A DNA stretch of 64,000 nucleotides from Zygnema cylindricum. Taxonomy: Eukaryota > Streptophyta > Zygnematophyceae > Zygnematales > Zygnemataceae. Each line of letters opens with the position of its first letter. The first letter of the stretch is position 1. The stretch is from positions 87,037-151,036 of the forward strand of contig JBBHKE010001180.1 in NCBI GenBank assembly GCA_037447655.1, written 5' to 3'. This document shows positions 44,009 through 56,836 of this stretch, one piece after another. The translations under genes and the position numbers were made by a program. Below the pieces are notes generated by a model that saw only the letters and a list, made by a program, of their open reading frames with translations, did not search any database and was not told the origin of the DNA.

Positions 44009-45194
44009 TGTTGATATTTGAGTATTTTCTAGGTCTTTATTAGGATAGAAAAAGCGCAGAGGCAATCTACCTCTGACTCCCTTCTCCAAGCCCCCACACT
44101 TGTTGTAGTCACTGAAGGCTGGAAAGGGAGCTAGAGCCATGGCTGCAAAAGCTCTCCAAAGAGACAGGTGTAGATAAATGGTAGGTTTACTAAAATGAAT
44201 ATTGACGGATCTAGGAATTGATCTTAGAACATACCGTCCGTCAAGTTCTAATAGATGGTAGCTTTGTCCGTTAAGCCTAAGACTAGTGCTAGTACATATG
44301 GGGTTTGATATATATTTAAATAGTTAGAAGTACACTAGTTCATTTAACGAGAAATATAAACGTAGTATATAGTTACAGTTATATATTGTACAGAGTACAG
44401 TTTTATGTATTGTATGAAACAAAAATCGCAAATTTGTTTCGAACGCGAAACAAATACCGCGCGGTTATTTTCGACGGCTAAAAATATAGTCGGATTTGAT
44501 CGGACGGCCACGATAGGCGTCGCGATCGCGGGATATGCACTTTTGGCGTTTTACGGCCATCGCCACGTCAAGTGACACGTGGCACGTCAAGAATGGATTG
44601 CGGCGACTTCGGAGATTACGGGAACAAATAGGGATATGACATGTGTCGACATTTCGGCCATATTGTACAATGGTCGTACAAAAAGTAAACCGGCACCTGT
44701 ACTTTTTTGTACGGTACAGTAAAGTGATTGGTGTCGTACGTCAAAAGATAGGGTCTTAGAGTGTGAATAGGACTTATAATTTTTTGGGTAGGAAGTCGCC
44801 TCTCCCATAGAGCATCTTGTATAAAAGCCAAACTTTGGCCAACAATAACTATCAATTTACTTAACCATTTTCAGCGATTCTTTTTGCTGCGGACTCACGA
44901 GAGTCCAAGCTACATAAGAGTGTAGTCGGTGAGAGTTTTGTCTTGCCAGGGTAGCTTTATTTCTAAGGGAAAGTCAAAGTGGGTGAATGTGTCCAAAACT
45001 CATATTCTAACTTTGCATTCTTTGGTGGAACTGAGCACACAGAAAGTCTTGTTTCACACTGGTTAAGCTATAACGGGTTTTTGATTGTCAAGGGGTCAAA
45101 CATTTGGATTTGTATTAGCTTGGAGTCGGCACTATCTAGATTAGCTTCTTTTGGATCTGCGATTTTTGTGTGTAATGGAGCACACAAAGTTTCA
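44009..45194 (+). repeat. C3 5' LTR (1186 bp)
   Basis: The tRNA-like module on the minus strand is at about 44210-44285. The degenerate primer site TGTTATGGGACCACC follows at 45195. Confidence 0.9.
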
Positions 45195-46429
45195 TGTTAT
45201 GGGACCACCATCTAGGTGGAACAAGCTTCACTTATTGGGGATTTATGATAGAGGGATTGCTTTTCGAGAAGCACTTATGGGGAATTGTTTCGGGACAAGT
45301 GAGGTGTCATCCACCGGGCTTTGGAGGAACTCACTATGGAGAATCATTTGGGGCTGCCGAGAAAATCAACCAGAGTTTAGATGCAAAGGAAGGTGAAGGG
45401 AAAATCATTGCCATGGAAGGGGAAAAATGGGAGAATGGAAAAGGAACATCGATGGTGAGGGGAGCTAAGCTCTCGATTATGGTTCCACTTCTAAAGATTA
45501 AAACTGAAGAAAATGACAAAAATATATGGGAATACAAAATCACTATAGCAAATCATCTCATACTTAGAAACGTGTTTAATTCCATAGCTATCACTCTTAT
45601 AAACTTAACGAATTCTTCAGAGATATGGGAATCACTAAGTCTGATTTATAAGAGTGAGACTGTTCAGAGGCAGCAATTAGTAAAACAAGAAATAGATGCC
45701 TATGTTTGTAAAGGCGATAGCATGATAGAGTTTTGCAATGATATTGCTGCGCTATATCTTGAGCTTGCTAGTGCGGGATATGTAGAATCTGAGGAGAGGA
45801 AAATTAATACACTGCTCATGAAACTCCTCGATGAGTACGAAAAAAACATCATTTGTCGTATGCAGGCAATAGATGGCTCCTCGTGGACTTGGAGCTTTAC
45901 CATGGGGATAATTTTTGGGAGGGAAAGCACTTTCGAGCTTCGGAGGGGAATGGACAAGGTGAATGCATTTACAGCTGGTGGTGATTGGCGGAAGCGTGAT
46001 GAGACGAACGGTGGTGACAAGCGGAAGCGTGATGAGAGGAAGAAAGACAAAGGTAAACCTTATTAGAACTTTGGTGGAAAGAGAGGGAGAGGAAAAGAAT
46101 TGGGAGCTTTGAAAAAGGGGATTTCCTTCTTTTGTAGGGAACCGGGTCATTATATGGAGAAATGCCCTAGTTTAGAGGAACTTAGAAGTTGGAATGTGGA
46201 TGAGGAGGAAGAAAGGGAAGAGGAGAAAGAGGATGAAGATTTTTTGGAGCTTTTTCACATTGGTAGAATGGAGAAGAGAGAAAAACACACAGAAATTCCA
46301 AGAAAGCAACACTGTGCTTTTAGAGGTATAAGGGAAGTGAAGAGAAAGAAGGCATTTAAGGGAGTTAGAAATAATGAGGGTAATCTTATAGATATTTTGG
46401 AAACAAAAAACTGGTCGGAATGAGAAACT
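45177..46429 (+). pseudogene. C3 gag with zinc knuckle
   Basis: It starts MEHTKFHVMGPPSRW at the LTR end (ATG at about 45177), then shifts frame within the next 50 bp to FTYWGFMIEGLLFEKHLWG and runs open to a TAG at 46064-46066. The same frame continues NFGGKRGRGKELG and a knuckle region FFCREPGHYMEKC, where relatives have CHFCKKPGHYM. Thus one frameshift and one stop interrupt an otherwise preserved gag of about 400 residues. Confidence 0.85.
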
Positions 46430-46627
46430 TCAACGGATTTCGAAGATAACGGAGAAGAGGAATATTTGATTAAAAGTTTAGGGGAGGAGAAATATTTATT
46501 GGGAATCAAAATAGAAAGTGATATTGGAAAGAATTCTATAAGAGAGAGTGAGGAAAGTTCAGAAAGTGGGATAACTATCTTGGATAGAAATATGAGTTCG
46601 AAAGATGTAGATTTAATGAAGAACTAA

Positions 46628-47002
46628 GTGGGGACTCTTGATTTAAAGATAAATTTCGGGGGTAATGGTTTTGACATCACTAATGGGAGTGATGTCATCT
46701 ATGAAGGTGTACCCGTAAAAGGGTTAGCATCTGGGTGTGTGTTGAAGATTGGAGATGGGGTTGGCTCGTTGAATTGCAAGAGGGAAATCGGATTTTGTGT
46801 GGATGGAAAAGATATGAGGTGGATAATATCTTTGCTCAGATTTATGAAAAGTGAGATGCTAAATAAAATGTATGATAAGCAAGATGGAATGTTTACTTCA
46901 GCTCATTTAATGGACCTTTTTAAATATGAGTGTGTTACCTTAAATTTTTATAAAAAAACAAGGAAAAGAAAAAAAAGGGAAGGGAATGTTTGTAAGAATT
47001 AA
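46628..47002 (+). pseudogene. C3 remnant of the protease/GAG-pre-integrase region
   Basis: GTLDLKINFGGNGFDIT corresponds to (G)TVDLKVLVDGKASIVT of C2 and GVPVKGLASGCVL to the YIPQLSKNLVSTAVL segment. The following sequence no longer aligns and the element passes into the polypurine tract AAATAAGGAGAG and the 3' LTR. Confidence 0.6.
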
Positions 47003-47030
47003 AAGGAAGAAAACCAGAAAATAAGGAGAG

Positions 47031-48101
47031 TGTTGATATTTGAGTATTTTCTAGGTCTTTATTTGGATAGAAAAAGCGCAGAGGCACTCTGCCTGTGACT
47101 CCCTTCTCCAAGCCCCCACACTTGTTGTAGTCACTAAAGGCTGGAAAGGGAGCTGGAGCCATGGCTGCCTAAGCTCTCCAAAGAGACAGGTGTACATAAA
47201 TGGTAGGTTTACTAAAATGGATATTAACCGATCTAGGAATTGATCTTGGAACCTACCGTCCGTCAAGATTCTAATAGATGGTAGCTTTATCCGTTAAGCC
47301 TATGACTAGTGCTAGTACATATGGGGTTTGATATGTATTTAAATAGTTAGAAGTACACTATTTTATTTAACGGGAAATATAAACATAGTATATAGTTATA
47401 GTTATAGATAGTACAGTACGGTTTAAGGTATTGTATGAAACGGATATCGCGCATTTGTTTCGAACGCAAAACAAATACCGCGCGGTTATTTTCGACGGCT
47501 AAAAATATAGTCGAATTTGATCGGACGGCCACGATAGGCGTCGCGATCGCGGGATATGTACTTTTGGCGTTTTACGGCCATCGCCACGTCAAGTGACACG
47601 TGGCACGTCAAGAATGGATTGCGGCGACTTCGAAGATTACGGGAACAAATAGGGATATGACATGTGTCGACATTTCGGCCATATTGTACAATGGTCGTAC
47701 AAAAAGTAAACCGGCACCTGTACTTTTTTGTACGGTACAGTAAAGTGATTGGTTTCGTACGTCAGAAGATAGGGTCTTAGAGTGTGAATAGGACTTATAA
47801 TTTTTTGGGTAGGTAGTCGCCTCTCCCATAGAGCATCTTTTATAAAAGGCAAACTTTGGCCAGCCATAACTATCAATTTACTTGACCATTTTCTGTGATT
47901 CTTTTTGCCTCACACTCAGGGGAGTCCACGCTACATAGGGGCGTAGTCGATCAGAGTTTTTTTCAGGGGTGAAGCTATAATGGGTTTTTGATTGTTAAGG
48001 GGTCAGTCATTTGGGTTTATATCAACTTGGAGTCAGCATTATCTAGATTAGTTTCTTTAAAATCTGCGGTTTCTGTGGGCAATGGAGGACACAGAGTTTC
48101 A
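47031..48101 (+). repeat. C3 3' LTR (1071 bp)
   Basis: It matches the 5' copy apart from point changes and the 115-bp indel. The tRNA-like module is at about 47225-47300 on the minus strand. Confidence 0.9.
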
Positions 48102-48396
48102 CTACTGAAACCGATCTAGTAGCTATCGTTGTTAGTTTCTCCTTCCCCTTCTCCTTCCCTTTGTCCGACACGATGCTTTCTCAAACATCCTCTACAACAT
48201 GTGCCTCCGCAGATCCTCTTGTGAATCGAGATCCTCCAAACCCTAGTGAACTCCCAATTTTGCAGTTGGTCGACGCACACGACCACTCACAACGCCCCAT
48301 AGTCATTTTTTAAACAATGCACCTCTCATCATGGTTCCCCAATATATGAACCCTATTCTATTCAAAATGGGCACCCTAAAGGGTGGGCCCATAACC
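48102..48396 (-). pseudogene. C5 gag N-terminus
   Basis: It reads from the exact primer site GGTTATGGGCCCACC (48382-48396) into a degenerate gag start with PILNRIGFIYWGTMM-like sequence. It is interrupted by C3 at 48102 and continues at 44008. Confidence 0.75.
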
Positions 48397-49188
48397 TGTA
48401 ATTTTGTGACCTCCATTGGTCCACAGAATATCCAACTTATATGAAGCCTCTAGAATAATATTTGCACTTTTGACTTTAGCAATGAATAAGTGCCACCCTG
48501 GCCCGCAAAAACTTTGACCGACTACACCGCTGTGTAGCATGGGCTCCCTTAAGTCCGCGACAAAAAGAATCTCTAAAATTGCTCCCCTAAACATAAGTTA
48601 TGGATGTTCAAAGACAACGAATTTATACAAATGGCCTTTGGGAGAGAGGGCTTTCAAAAAAAAGTCTAAGTCCTAACAACCTACTTATATCCCCTCTAGA
48701 ATAATCAAATTATCATACACTACATAATGTATATAGACTGAACGGTAGCCACTGTACTTTATCTACGGAATTATGCGCCACCACTCTCAGTTTGCCACTT
48801 GGCGAATAAGTCGTCGCTGCTTTGTCCCTTTTTTCTCTAGCATCCTATAGGATGGTGCCACGTGTCATTTTTCCTCCACTTTGGCAAAGTGCTCCCAAAA
48901 AGTCTTTCCGACATGCGGGCATTTGATTTCATCCGTTGAAATTAGATGTCGTTTCGTTTATTTTGTATGGTACACTATTTCGTGCGGTAGTGTACGTTCC
49001 ATGTTCATTTTGTTTCGTATGTGTCATTGCGTCACTATTAATATATTTATCACATACTACATATGTATTGTTTCATCAAGACCTATTGAATAAAGCAAAC
49101 GGCTACACCGTACTGCAACTTCCAAAGGCCACACGACCAATCCTGCTCTGACAGTCTACCTTTTACAGAGGGTTTTTCTTCTGCATGT

Positions 49189-50255
49189 TGAAACTCTGAG
49201 ACCTCCATTAGTCCTCAGAGTGGACAGCTTCCAAGAAGCCTCTAGGATAACCTTGACCCCTTTGTGTTTCAGCAAGAACAACTGTCACCCTGGAAGACAA
49301 AAACTCTCACCAACTTCACCCTTGTGAAGGCAAGACTCCTCTGAGTCGATAGCAAAAAGAATCTCTGAATTCGCTCCCCGAGCAGTAAGTTATGGAGGGT
49401 CAAAGTTGACCTTTTGTACAGAAGCTCTCTGGGAGAGAGGGTCCTATCTCCTAATTTTTCTAAGTCCTATCTCTCTCACAGACTTTATCTACTGATGTAC
49501 GGAGCCAATCAGATTACTCCTCTGTACTCAAAAGTACAGCTGCCGATGTACTTTTTGTACGAACATTGTACGACAAGGCCTAAATGTCGACACGTGATAT
49601 ATCCGGATTCGCTCCCTTAATCCTCAGAGATGTCGTGATCCAATGTCATTCCGCCACGTGTCATCCGATGTGGCGATGACCAAAAACCGCCGAAATCCTC
49701 TTCCACGATCTCGGCATTTAATTCCGGTCGTCCGATTAAATTCACTTTTAATCATAGCCGTATTAAATACATACGCGGTATTTGTTTCGCTAAAGAAATA
49801 AATGCGCGGTATTCGTTTTTTATCCGTACTGTAATCCGTACTTTTACATTAATGGATCTATGTCTCCCGTAAACAGTTTCAATTAAATGAATAATCCTAC
49901 GTGTTAATGTTTAACTAAATATCAAACCCTATGGTATGTAACACTTGTCTAGACTTAACGGATAAGGCTACCGGCTACCGGCAGCTTATCGGCCGGCAGG
50001 TACCAAGATCAAATCCTGGAGGCAACACATATCCTTTTAGTAAGTAAACCCCTAATGGTAAATAAACTAATAATTTTATCCCGTAAACCTCTGGATAGCC
50101 TAGGTAGCCATGGCTCTAGCTTCCTCTCCAATTTCTCAGTGACTGGGACAAGTTTGAGAGTTGGAGAGAGAAGTTAGAGGTAGACTGCCTCGGTTTCTGT
50201 CTATATTTATATTTAGACCTAGAAAATACTTTAAAAATGACCATTAATTTCTACA
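49189..50255 (-). repeat. C4 3' LTR (1067 bp)
   Basis: Plus-strand ends are TGAAACTCTGAG and AATTTCTACA. The antisense tRNA-like module is at about 49951-50025. Confidence 0.92.
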
Positions 50256-50268
50256 CTCCCCTTATTTT

Positions 50269-53200
50269 CTAGTCAATCTTTAATTTCAGACCACACTTCT
50301 CCCTGCAGAAAATTAGCTTAGGGGAAGGCACAGGTTTGGTCATCATATATGCTACCATCTCACTATCTGGTCGGTACTCTAAACTGATTATTTTGTTTTC
50401 TACTTTCTCTCTAACAAAGCTGAGTCTAATGTCCATGTGTTTGGCTTTAAAATGATATTTAGGATTGGCAGAAATAGCGATTGCTGCCTGATTATCACAA
50501 AAGAAATTCAGCACACCACTCTTAAGGTGACCAAGCTCACCAAGCAAAGACTTGACCCATATCAATTCTTTTACAGCAGAGTAAGAGGCCATATACTCAG
50601 CCTCCATGGTGGACTGAGCAATAACTTTTTGTTGTTTGCTACTCCAAAAGCAAGCCCCATCACCCACATATAATACATATCGAGAAGTGCATCTCCTCAT
50701 CGGAGCATCACTATGACTAGCATCACTCCAAGTAGTGATGCCAGTATTCTCCCCACCCAAATGCAACCATAGATCCCTAGTTCCTATCAAATATCTAAGG
50801 ACTCTCTTAGCTGCCTCCCAATCCCTCTTAGTAGGAGCATATAGACTTCTACTCAACACTCCTACAGCTGCAGCTAAATCCGGCCGTGTAAAATTCATAA
50901 AATAGATTAGACTTCCCACTATTTGCCTGTGAGGAATAGTCTGCATGAACTTCTGTTTTTCAGGAGTTAATTCATCGTCTAAGACTATGACTCTTTCTTC
51001 CTCACTCGCCTCACTTCCGTTCTTCATCTCCATTGGAGTTGTACAACTATTAGCTTTATCCATCTAAAATTTTTCAAGCAATTTCCCTATTGCTTCATTT
51101 TGAGTCAATCTTATAATCTTTCTTTTTCGGTCTCTTTCTGCTTGAATTCCCAAAATATATTTTGCTTCCCCCATATCCTTCATTTCAAATCACCCTTTAA
51201 GATCGGTTTTCAGTTTATTAATTTTTTCTATTGATTTACTTAAAACAAGCAAATCATCAACATAAATTGCAATAAATATAAAACCTTCCTCATCTCGAAA
51301 ATATTGATTGAGTGATCAGAGCTGATCCGGATATATCCCATACCGGTAAAAAACTCATCAAGCTTCTCATTCCACTGTCGAGGCGCCTGTTTCAAACCAT
51401 AAAGAGATTTAATCAGCTGGCATATCTTACTCTCCTCTCCTTCCTCCACAAACCCTTCGGGTTGTTGCATGAAGATCTCCTATTCCAATTCTCTATGCAA
51501 AAAGGTTGTCTTGATGTCCATCTGGTGCACTTCCATGTATTTCGCTGCTGCCAGACTAAGAAGTATGCAGACGGAGGGAAATTTGACGACCGGGGCAAAG
51601 GTTTCCTCGTAGTCAATTCCCTCCTTTTGTGTAAATCCCTTTGCTATTAATCTGGCCTTGTAGGGCTCGATTGTGTTATCTGGGTTCAGTTTTAATTTGA
51701 AAACCCACGTACAACCGATTGGTTTTCGGTTAGGTGGAGAATCCAGCAGCTCCCAAGTATCAGCTGCCATAATTGAGGCCATCTCCTCATTGATGGTTGT
51801 CTTCCACCAGTTTCTTTTTGGACAAGTCATCGCCTCTCCATAAGTTTGAGGTTCATCTCTATGAGATAGTTTTGTTACCTTGTTATTTACCTGTTTTTCT
51901 TCCAATCTTTTGATACTTCTCCTCCCCCCCTCAAAATCTGAGGCCGGAATAGATGGTTCTCGTGGATTCTTTCGAACAATCTCGGCTTCTATCCTATCCC
52001 TTGATTCCGAATCAATTTCCACCACGTCTTCCGCTTCGGGTACAGTTGTCACTGGAGTTTCCACAGCCGAGTCCTTTTCGGTCTGATTTGTACTTGCAAA
52101 AATATCATCTTCTATAAAACGTGGATAGTTAGGAAGCTCAAAGTCATCGAAATTTTCTGACTCAAATCTGATTTTTACTGACTTTGTATATTTGAAAGGA
52201 TCCACAGACTTTCCTTCATCCATAACTACTAAATGCTTTACTAAGATTATATCTTCCCTTTTTAGATCATAAACTCTATATCCTTTAACATCCATATTAT
52301 TTCCTAATAAGTTTTCCGGTTTTCCTTTACGATCTAGCTTCCAATCAGATGGATCTTTATCTAGACAAAATACTAGACTGCAGAAAACCTTTAAGTGAGA
52401 TATGTCTGGTTTCTAGCCTGACCATCTCTCATAAGGTGTTTGATCTTTTATAGCTGAAGTAAGAACTCTATTTTTGAGGTAATTAGCACAGTTCATTGCT
52501 TCTGCCCAAAACCTTTTTCCTATCTTCTTATCTGACAACATACTTCTAGCACTATCACTTAGTGTTCTATTTAACCTTTCAGCTACCCCATTCTGTTCTG
52601 GGTTTTCTGGAACTGTCTTTTGGTGTTGGACCCCATCTTCCCTCAGAAAATCCTCAAACTGGTTAGAAGTATACTCTCCACCATTCTCACTCGTTATTCT
52701 CTTGATTGGAGTTTCATGGAGTTTTTTGCTCCATGTTTTATATTGTCTAAAACAATCCTGAGCTTCGGACTTGTTTTTCAAAAAATACACCCGGGAATAC
52801 CGAGACCTATCATCAGTGATAGTCATCATAAATCTCTTCCCTCGCGGTGAGGGCACTTTAGCCGGTCCCAAAATATCTGTGTGTACTAGATCTAGAATTT
52901 TTTCTCCCTTATAGGTGGTTATTTTAGGAAATGGTAATCTGTGTGCTTTACCTTGAGCACATCCACTACAATCACTTATATTAACACTCTCACTGAACTC
53001 AATCCCTTCCACCACTCCTATATTTTTCATCTCTCTTAACTTATCTAGTTTCACATGCCCAAGCCTCTTATGACACATCATAATATCATGAACACCAGCA
53101 TAATAAAGTTTTTTTGTTTCATTATTTAAAATCAACCTAAACATCCCATGGCTACCTTTCTCAGCAATGAAATAGACATCCTCCTCAAAACTAGCAGTAA

Positions 53201-54627
53201 AAGACTCCTTCCCTAGAGCTAGTAAAAAAACCCTTATCATCTAATACAGATGTAGAGATGAGGTTTTTGTTCAGCTCTGGAATAAACAATACATCGGAGA
53301 ATGTTAATATGGATGTCTTTCCTTCTACTAACACTTTCAGATCTACCGATCCTACAAGAGCAGTGGTGACTATCCTCCGATCCCCGTACTCTATCTCTAC
53401 GGTGGGAATATTTCTTATCTTAGTGAACAGCTGCCTATCCTTACACATGTGCATGGAGGCACCTGAAATTATAATCCATCCCGCTTCACCTTTCAATCCA
53501 CCGTAAGCATATTTCTGCCTTCGGGGAATTTTGACCTCGTTTTTCGGCTCCAACTCCTCATCCAAAAAGAGCTCATCGTCCTCGTCTTCGGATTCTGCCT
53601 CATGTACCTGTGGTACAAGGGCCTTTTTCTTTCCTCTTGGGGTACCACCGGTCTGCACCTCCTTTAATCGAAGCTCGGTTAGCTTAGTGCACTCTGCCAT
53701 ATAGTGCCCCAATTTCTTACAAAGATGACATAAACCTTTGGGAGCCCTTGGTTCGAACTCGTCGGCCTGATTTTTTTGCTCCCTTCCCCCATAGTTTTCG
53801 ACCGGTTTTCGAGAATCCTTGTTCCTCCAATCAGTCGAAGTTGCCAAGGCTTGGCCACTCTTTCCTCCCCTTCGAATCTTAATCGTATTCTCCCGAACGA
53901 GAATCATCCCTATCACTGAGTTCCATATCCACCTTGAGTCCGGCAAGTCCTGCACACGGTTGACTATGTTCTCGAACTCACCGGGTAACTTCATCAGTAA
54001 ACAGTTAACCTTTTTTTTTCACTAAAATCTTTTCCCGCACTCTCTAGCTCCATGAAGAGTGTAGCAAGCTTATTACAAAAATCCAACATTTTCCCCCCTT
54101 TGTATACATATTCCTTAACTTTCTAATCAGCCAACTGTTGTTGCTGAATCGTACGACTTCGCTACATCTCTATGAGAGCCATCCACATATTGGATGCCCT
54201 TTCTACCTGCAAATGAGGACATGCAAGTCCTTGAGTAAGATGGCGTAGGATAAAGTGCTTTGCCGCCATATTGTTGAAATCCCAGGTTTGAGAATCATTC
54301 ACCTCGTTCCTCGGAATAGGTGACATGAATGCTGAACCAGTTGCTATTGGTGTGGTTGTCTCCTTCTCCGCTCCTTTGTCCACCACCTCTTTTTTCTTTG
54401 TCTCCTCCGTTGAAAATGGACCTGCTTTGTTTGTGAATCTGCTTCCTTCAAACCTTGGAGGAATCCCAAGAATTGATGGACGCCCCAATCATCCACTCAC
54501 TATCCCCCAAAACCTTTTCTCCTATAGAGCTCATATCATCATACTTTCCCAAGAGATGAAGTCAGTTCTATTAAAGATTGGTACCCTAAAGGGTGGGCCC
54601 ATAACCTGAAACTCTGAGACCTCCATA
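50269..54627 (-). pseudogene. C4 gag-pol
   Basis: Minus-strand order: gag start inside the LTR (MEVSEFQVMGPP), broken gag around 54488-54162 (KAAKHFILRHLTQGLACPHL-like), gag C-terminus, a knuckle CHLCKKLGHYMAEC and a degenerate protease (WIISGASMHMC, catalytic Asp lost) at 53994-53191, then CHKRLGHVKLDKL, DCSGCAQGK and the integrase (RITSENGGEYTS, the second Asp changed to Glu) to 52413. Reverse transcriptase GCTWVFKLKLNPD and QMDIKTTFLHRELE follow (52295-51480, 51470-51240), and RNase H with WSDASHSD and IAQSTMEAEYMAS is a clean 264-codon frame at 51063-50269. Several stops and frameshifts make it inactive. Confidence 0.9.
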
Positions 54628-55674
54628 AGTCCTCAGAGTGGACAGCTTCCAAGAAGCCTCTAAGATAACCTTGACCCCTTTGTATTTCAGCAAGAACAAC
54701 TGCCACCCTGGAAGACAAAAACTCTCACCAACTTCACCCTTGTGAAGGCAAGACTCCTCTGAGTCGATAGCAAAAAGAATCTCTGAATTCGCTCCCTTGA
54801 GCAGTAAGTTATGGAGGGTCAAAATTGACCTTCTATACAGAAGCTCTCTAAGAGAGAGGGTCCTATCTCCTAATTTTTGTAAGTGCTATCTCTCTCACAT
54901 ACTCTATCTACTGATGTACAGAGCTAATCAGATTACTCCTCCGTACACAAAAGTACAACTGCCGGTGTACTTTCTGTACGAACATTGTACGACATGGCCT
55001 AAATGTCGACACGTGATATATCCGGATTCGCTCCCTTAATCCTCAGAGATGCCGTGATCCAATGTCATTCCGCCACGTGTCATCCGATGTGGCGATGACC
55101 AAAAACCGCCGAAATCCTCTTCCACGATCTCGGTGTTTAATTCCAGTCGTCCGATTAAATTCACATTTAATCGTAGCCGTAATAAATACATACGGGTATT
55201 CGTTTCGCTAAAGAAATAAATGCGCGGTATTCGTTTCTTATCTGTACTGTAATCCGTACTTTTACATTAATGGATCTATGTCTCCCGTAAATAGTTTCAG
55301 TTAAATGAATAATCCTACGTGTTAATGTTTAACTAAATATCAAACCCTATGGTATGTAACACTTGGTCTAGACTTAACGGATAAGGCTACCGGCTACCGG
55401 CAGCTTATCGGCCGGCAGGTACCAGGATCAAATCCTGGAGGCAACACATATCCTTTTAGTAAATAAACCCCTAATGGTAAATAAACTAATAATTATATCC
55501 CCTAAACCTCTGGATAGCCTAGGTAGCCATGGCTCTAGCTTCCTCTCCAATTTCTCTGTGATTGCGACAAGTTTCAGAGTTGGAGAGAGAAGTTAGAGGT
55601 AGACTACCTCGGCTTCTGTCTATATTTATATTTAGACCTAGAAAATGCTTTAAAAAAGACCATTAATTTCTACA
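54607..55674 (-). repeat. C4 5' LTR (1068 bp)
   Basis: It contains the best tRNA-like module: A-box-like TTAACGGATAAGGCTACCGG near 55374 and a perfect five-pair T-arm CCAGG-ATCAAAT-CCTGG at 55422-55438. Confidence 0.92.
55372..55445 (+). other. tRNA-like module of the C4 5' LTR (best-preserved example)
   Basis: It reads TTAACGGATAAGGC, then a GC-rich middle (CTACCGGCTACCGGCAGC), then CCAGGATCAAATCCTGG. The T-arm has five paired bases and a seven-base loop beginning with A, the base typical of eukaryotic initiator tRNAs, whereas the A-box half looks more like an elongator tRNA. No convincing acceptor stem is seen. It is antisense to the element and inside U3. Confidence 0.6.
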
Positions 55675-55867
55675 CATATCTTCTTATCTGTTTGGGGGTG
55701 TTTTTTCTGCCTGTCTTCTTATCTGCCTGAGCCATGGATATTTGTCAGTTCTCAGTGACTATGATAAGTATGAGAACTCAATTCTTAGTGACTACGACAA
55801 ATGTGAGAACTGTAGAATGACCATAGATTAACAAAATAGATAGATTACAAAATACCCTTTTTCAACA

Positions 55868-56731
55868 CACCACCCTATCGATGTGGACGGAAGTTTGTTC
55901 CAATTGATGGCTTATCCAATCTTAATAAAACTCTCGATCCAACAATATGATCGCTTATCGTCTCATTTGTTTGGGGTGGCCAATTGGAGAAGTTGTGAGA
56001 TCGTCGTTCATGGTTCAAGTTGTCGTACTAGCATGTGAAGCCGGTCCAATACAGGGTAGAATATGGAATATCCATACCCGACCCGCCCGTAATAAATGGG
56101 TATGGACCCGCCAGTCTGTATATCGCGATGGTGGCTTAGTGGTAGTGCATTCGCAGCTGAAGTGAAAGGTCTGAGGTTCGAACCGTGGCTGGCTCAATTT
56201 TCCCAAGTGTGGGACATGCCGAATATTTATAGGAAATCTAACACAAGCTTTGTTAGATCTCCATTCGAATTAGCTAGTTTTCTAATATGGTGTTCCAAAT
56301 GCCTTTAGTATGGAAAATCACAACATTATTTTTCCAAAGCTTATGGTAACGCCCTTCGCAATCAACTAGGTATTCATTTTTGTGTGGGCCTTTTGATTCT
56401 TGGACCAACAACCTCTCTTTTTCAACTCGTATGATCATATTCTTCTTTCCTTCATAGTACACGCTCGTCAAGGTGGCACTCTGAGTGAACCTTTAATCAC
56501 CCTTTCTCAAGACCAAGCCCTTCACACTTACGTTTCCACTTTCCCTTCAAGGGCGAACAATACACATATCAACAACCCCAAGAACCATGCTATGCCTACC
56601 AATAATTTATTCCAAATATCTTATCGTAAAACTGAACCTTTCCTTTCCATTGTCCAAGATTGTTGCATGGTCACCTTTTGATATTCCTCCTTTCACTCTT
56701 TTATCTAGAAGCCTCTACTCCATCATAGGGC
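55868..56731. other. Spacer between C5/C4 and C6 with a SINE-like tRNA-derived sequence
   Basis: Apart from the SINE-like piece at 56127-56200, the sequence is unremarkable. Short plus-strand frames here do not resemble anything I recognise. Confidence 0.5.
56127..56200 (+). repeat. tRNA-derived SINE-like head
   Basis: TGGCTTAGTGGTAGTGC (56132-56148) is a good A box and GGTTCGAACCG (56175-56185) is a near-perfect B box, 43 bp apart, as in tRNA-derived SINEs. The body and tail are not delimited. Unlike the LTR modules it lies outside any LTR. Confidence 0.6.
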
Positions 56732-56836
56732 ATTCGTGTGTAAAAGGTGCACATAGGGCTTGAGTGATCAAATTCTTGCCTAAAAGGTGCACACTAGGCT
56801 CAAGTGATCGAATTCTTGTGTAAAAGTTGCACACTA
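56732..56836. repeat. Minisatellite, left part (about 40-bp unit)
   Basis: Units are built on GTGTAAAAGGTGCACACT then GGGCTTGAGTGATCGAATTC. The array continues at 63290 on the other side of C6. Confidence 0.85.

Larger units (their letters stand above)
44009..48101 (+). mobile_element. Ty1/copia element C3, gag-only deletion derivative
   Basis: LTRs are at 44009-45194 and 47031-48101, both starting TGTTGATATTTGAG and ending GTTTCA. The 5' copy has an extra block of about 115 bp near 44980-45090. Target duplications are CTACC (44004-44008) and CTACT (48102-48106). The 1.84-kb interior carries gag, a zinc knuckle and a protease-region remnant, but no integrase, reverse transcriptase or RNase H. 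It is the only plus-strand copia element with an interior here. It sits in the gag of C5. Confidence 0.88.
49189..55674 (-). mobile_element. Ty1/copia element C4 (6486 bp)
   Basis: LTRs are at 49189-50255 and 54607-55674, highly similar and about 1067 bp long. Target duplications are CATGT (49184-49188) and CATAT (55675-55679), one mismatch. The primer site GGTTATGGGCCCACC at 54592-54606 is exact, and the polypurine tract AAAATAAGGGGAG precedes the 3' LTR. All domains are present but frames are broken. Confidence 0.92.
48397..55867 (-). repeat. C5 5' LTR, split by element C4
   Basis: Part 1 is 48397-49188 and part 2 is about 55680-55867, ending TTTTTCAACA like the C2 LTR. Part 2 retains the conserved CCATGG, AGTGACTA and ACAA landmarks of the other U3 regions. 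Joined, it is about 980 bp. The pairing rests on the CATGT/CATAT duplication around C4 and on LTR landmark order. Confidence 0.7.
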
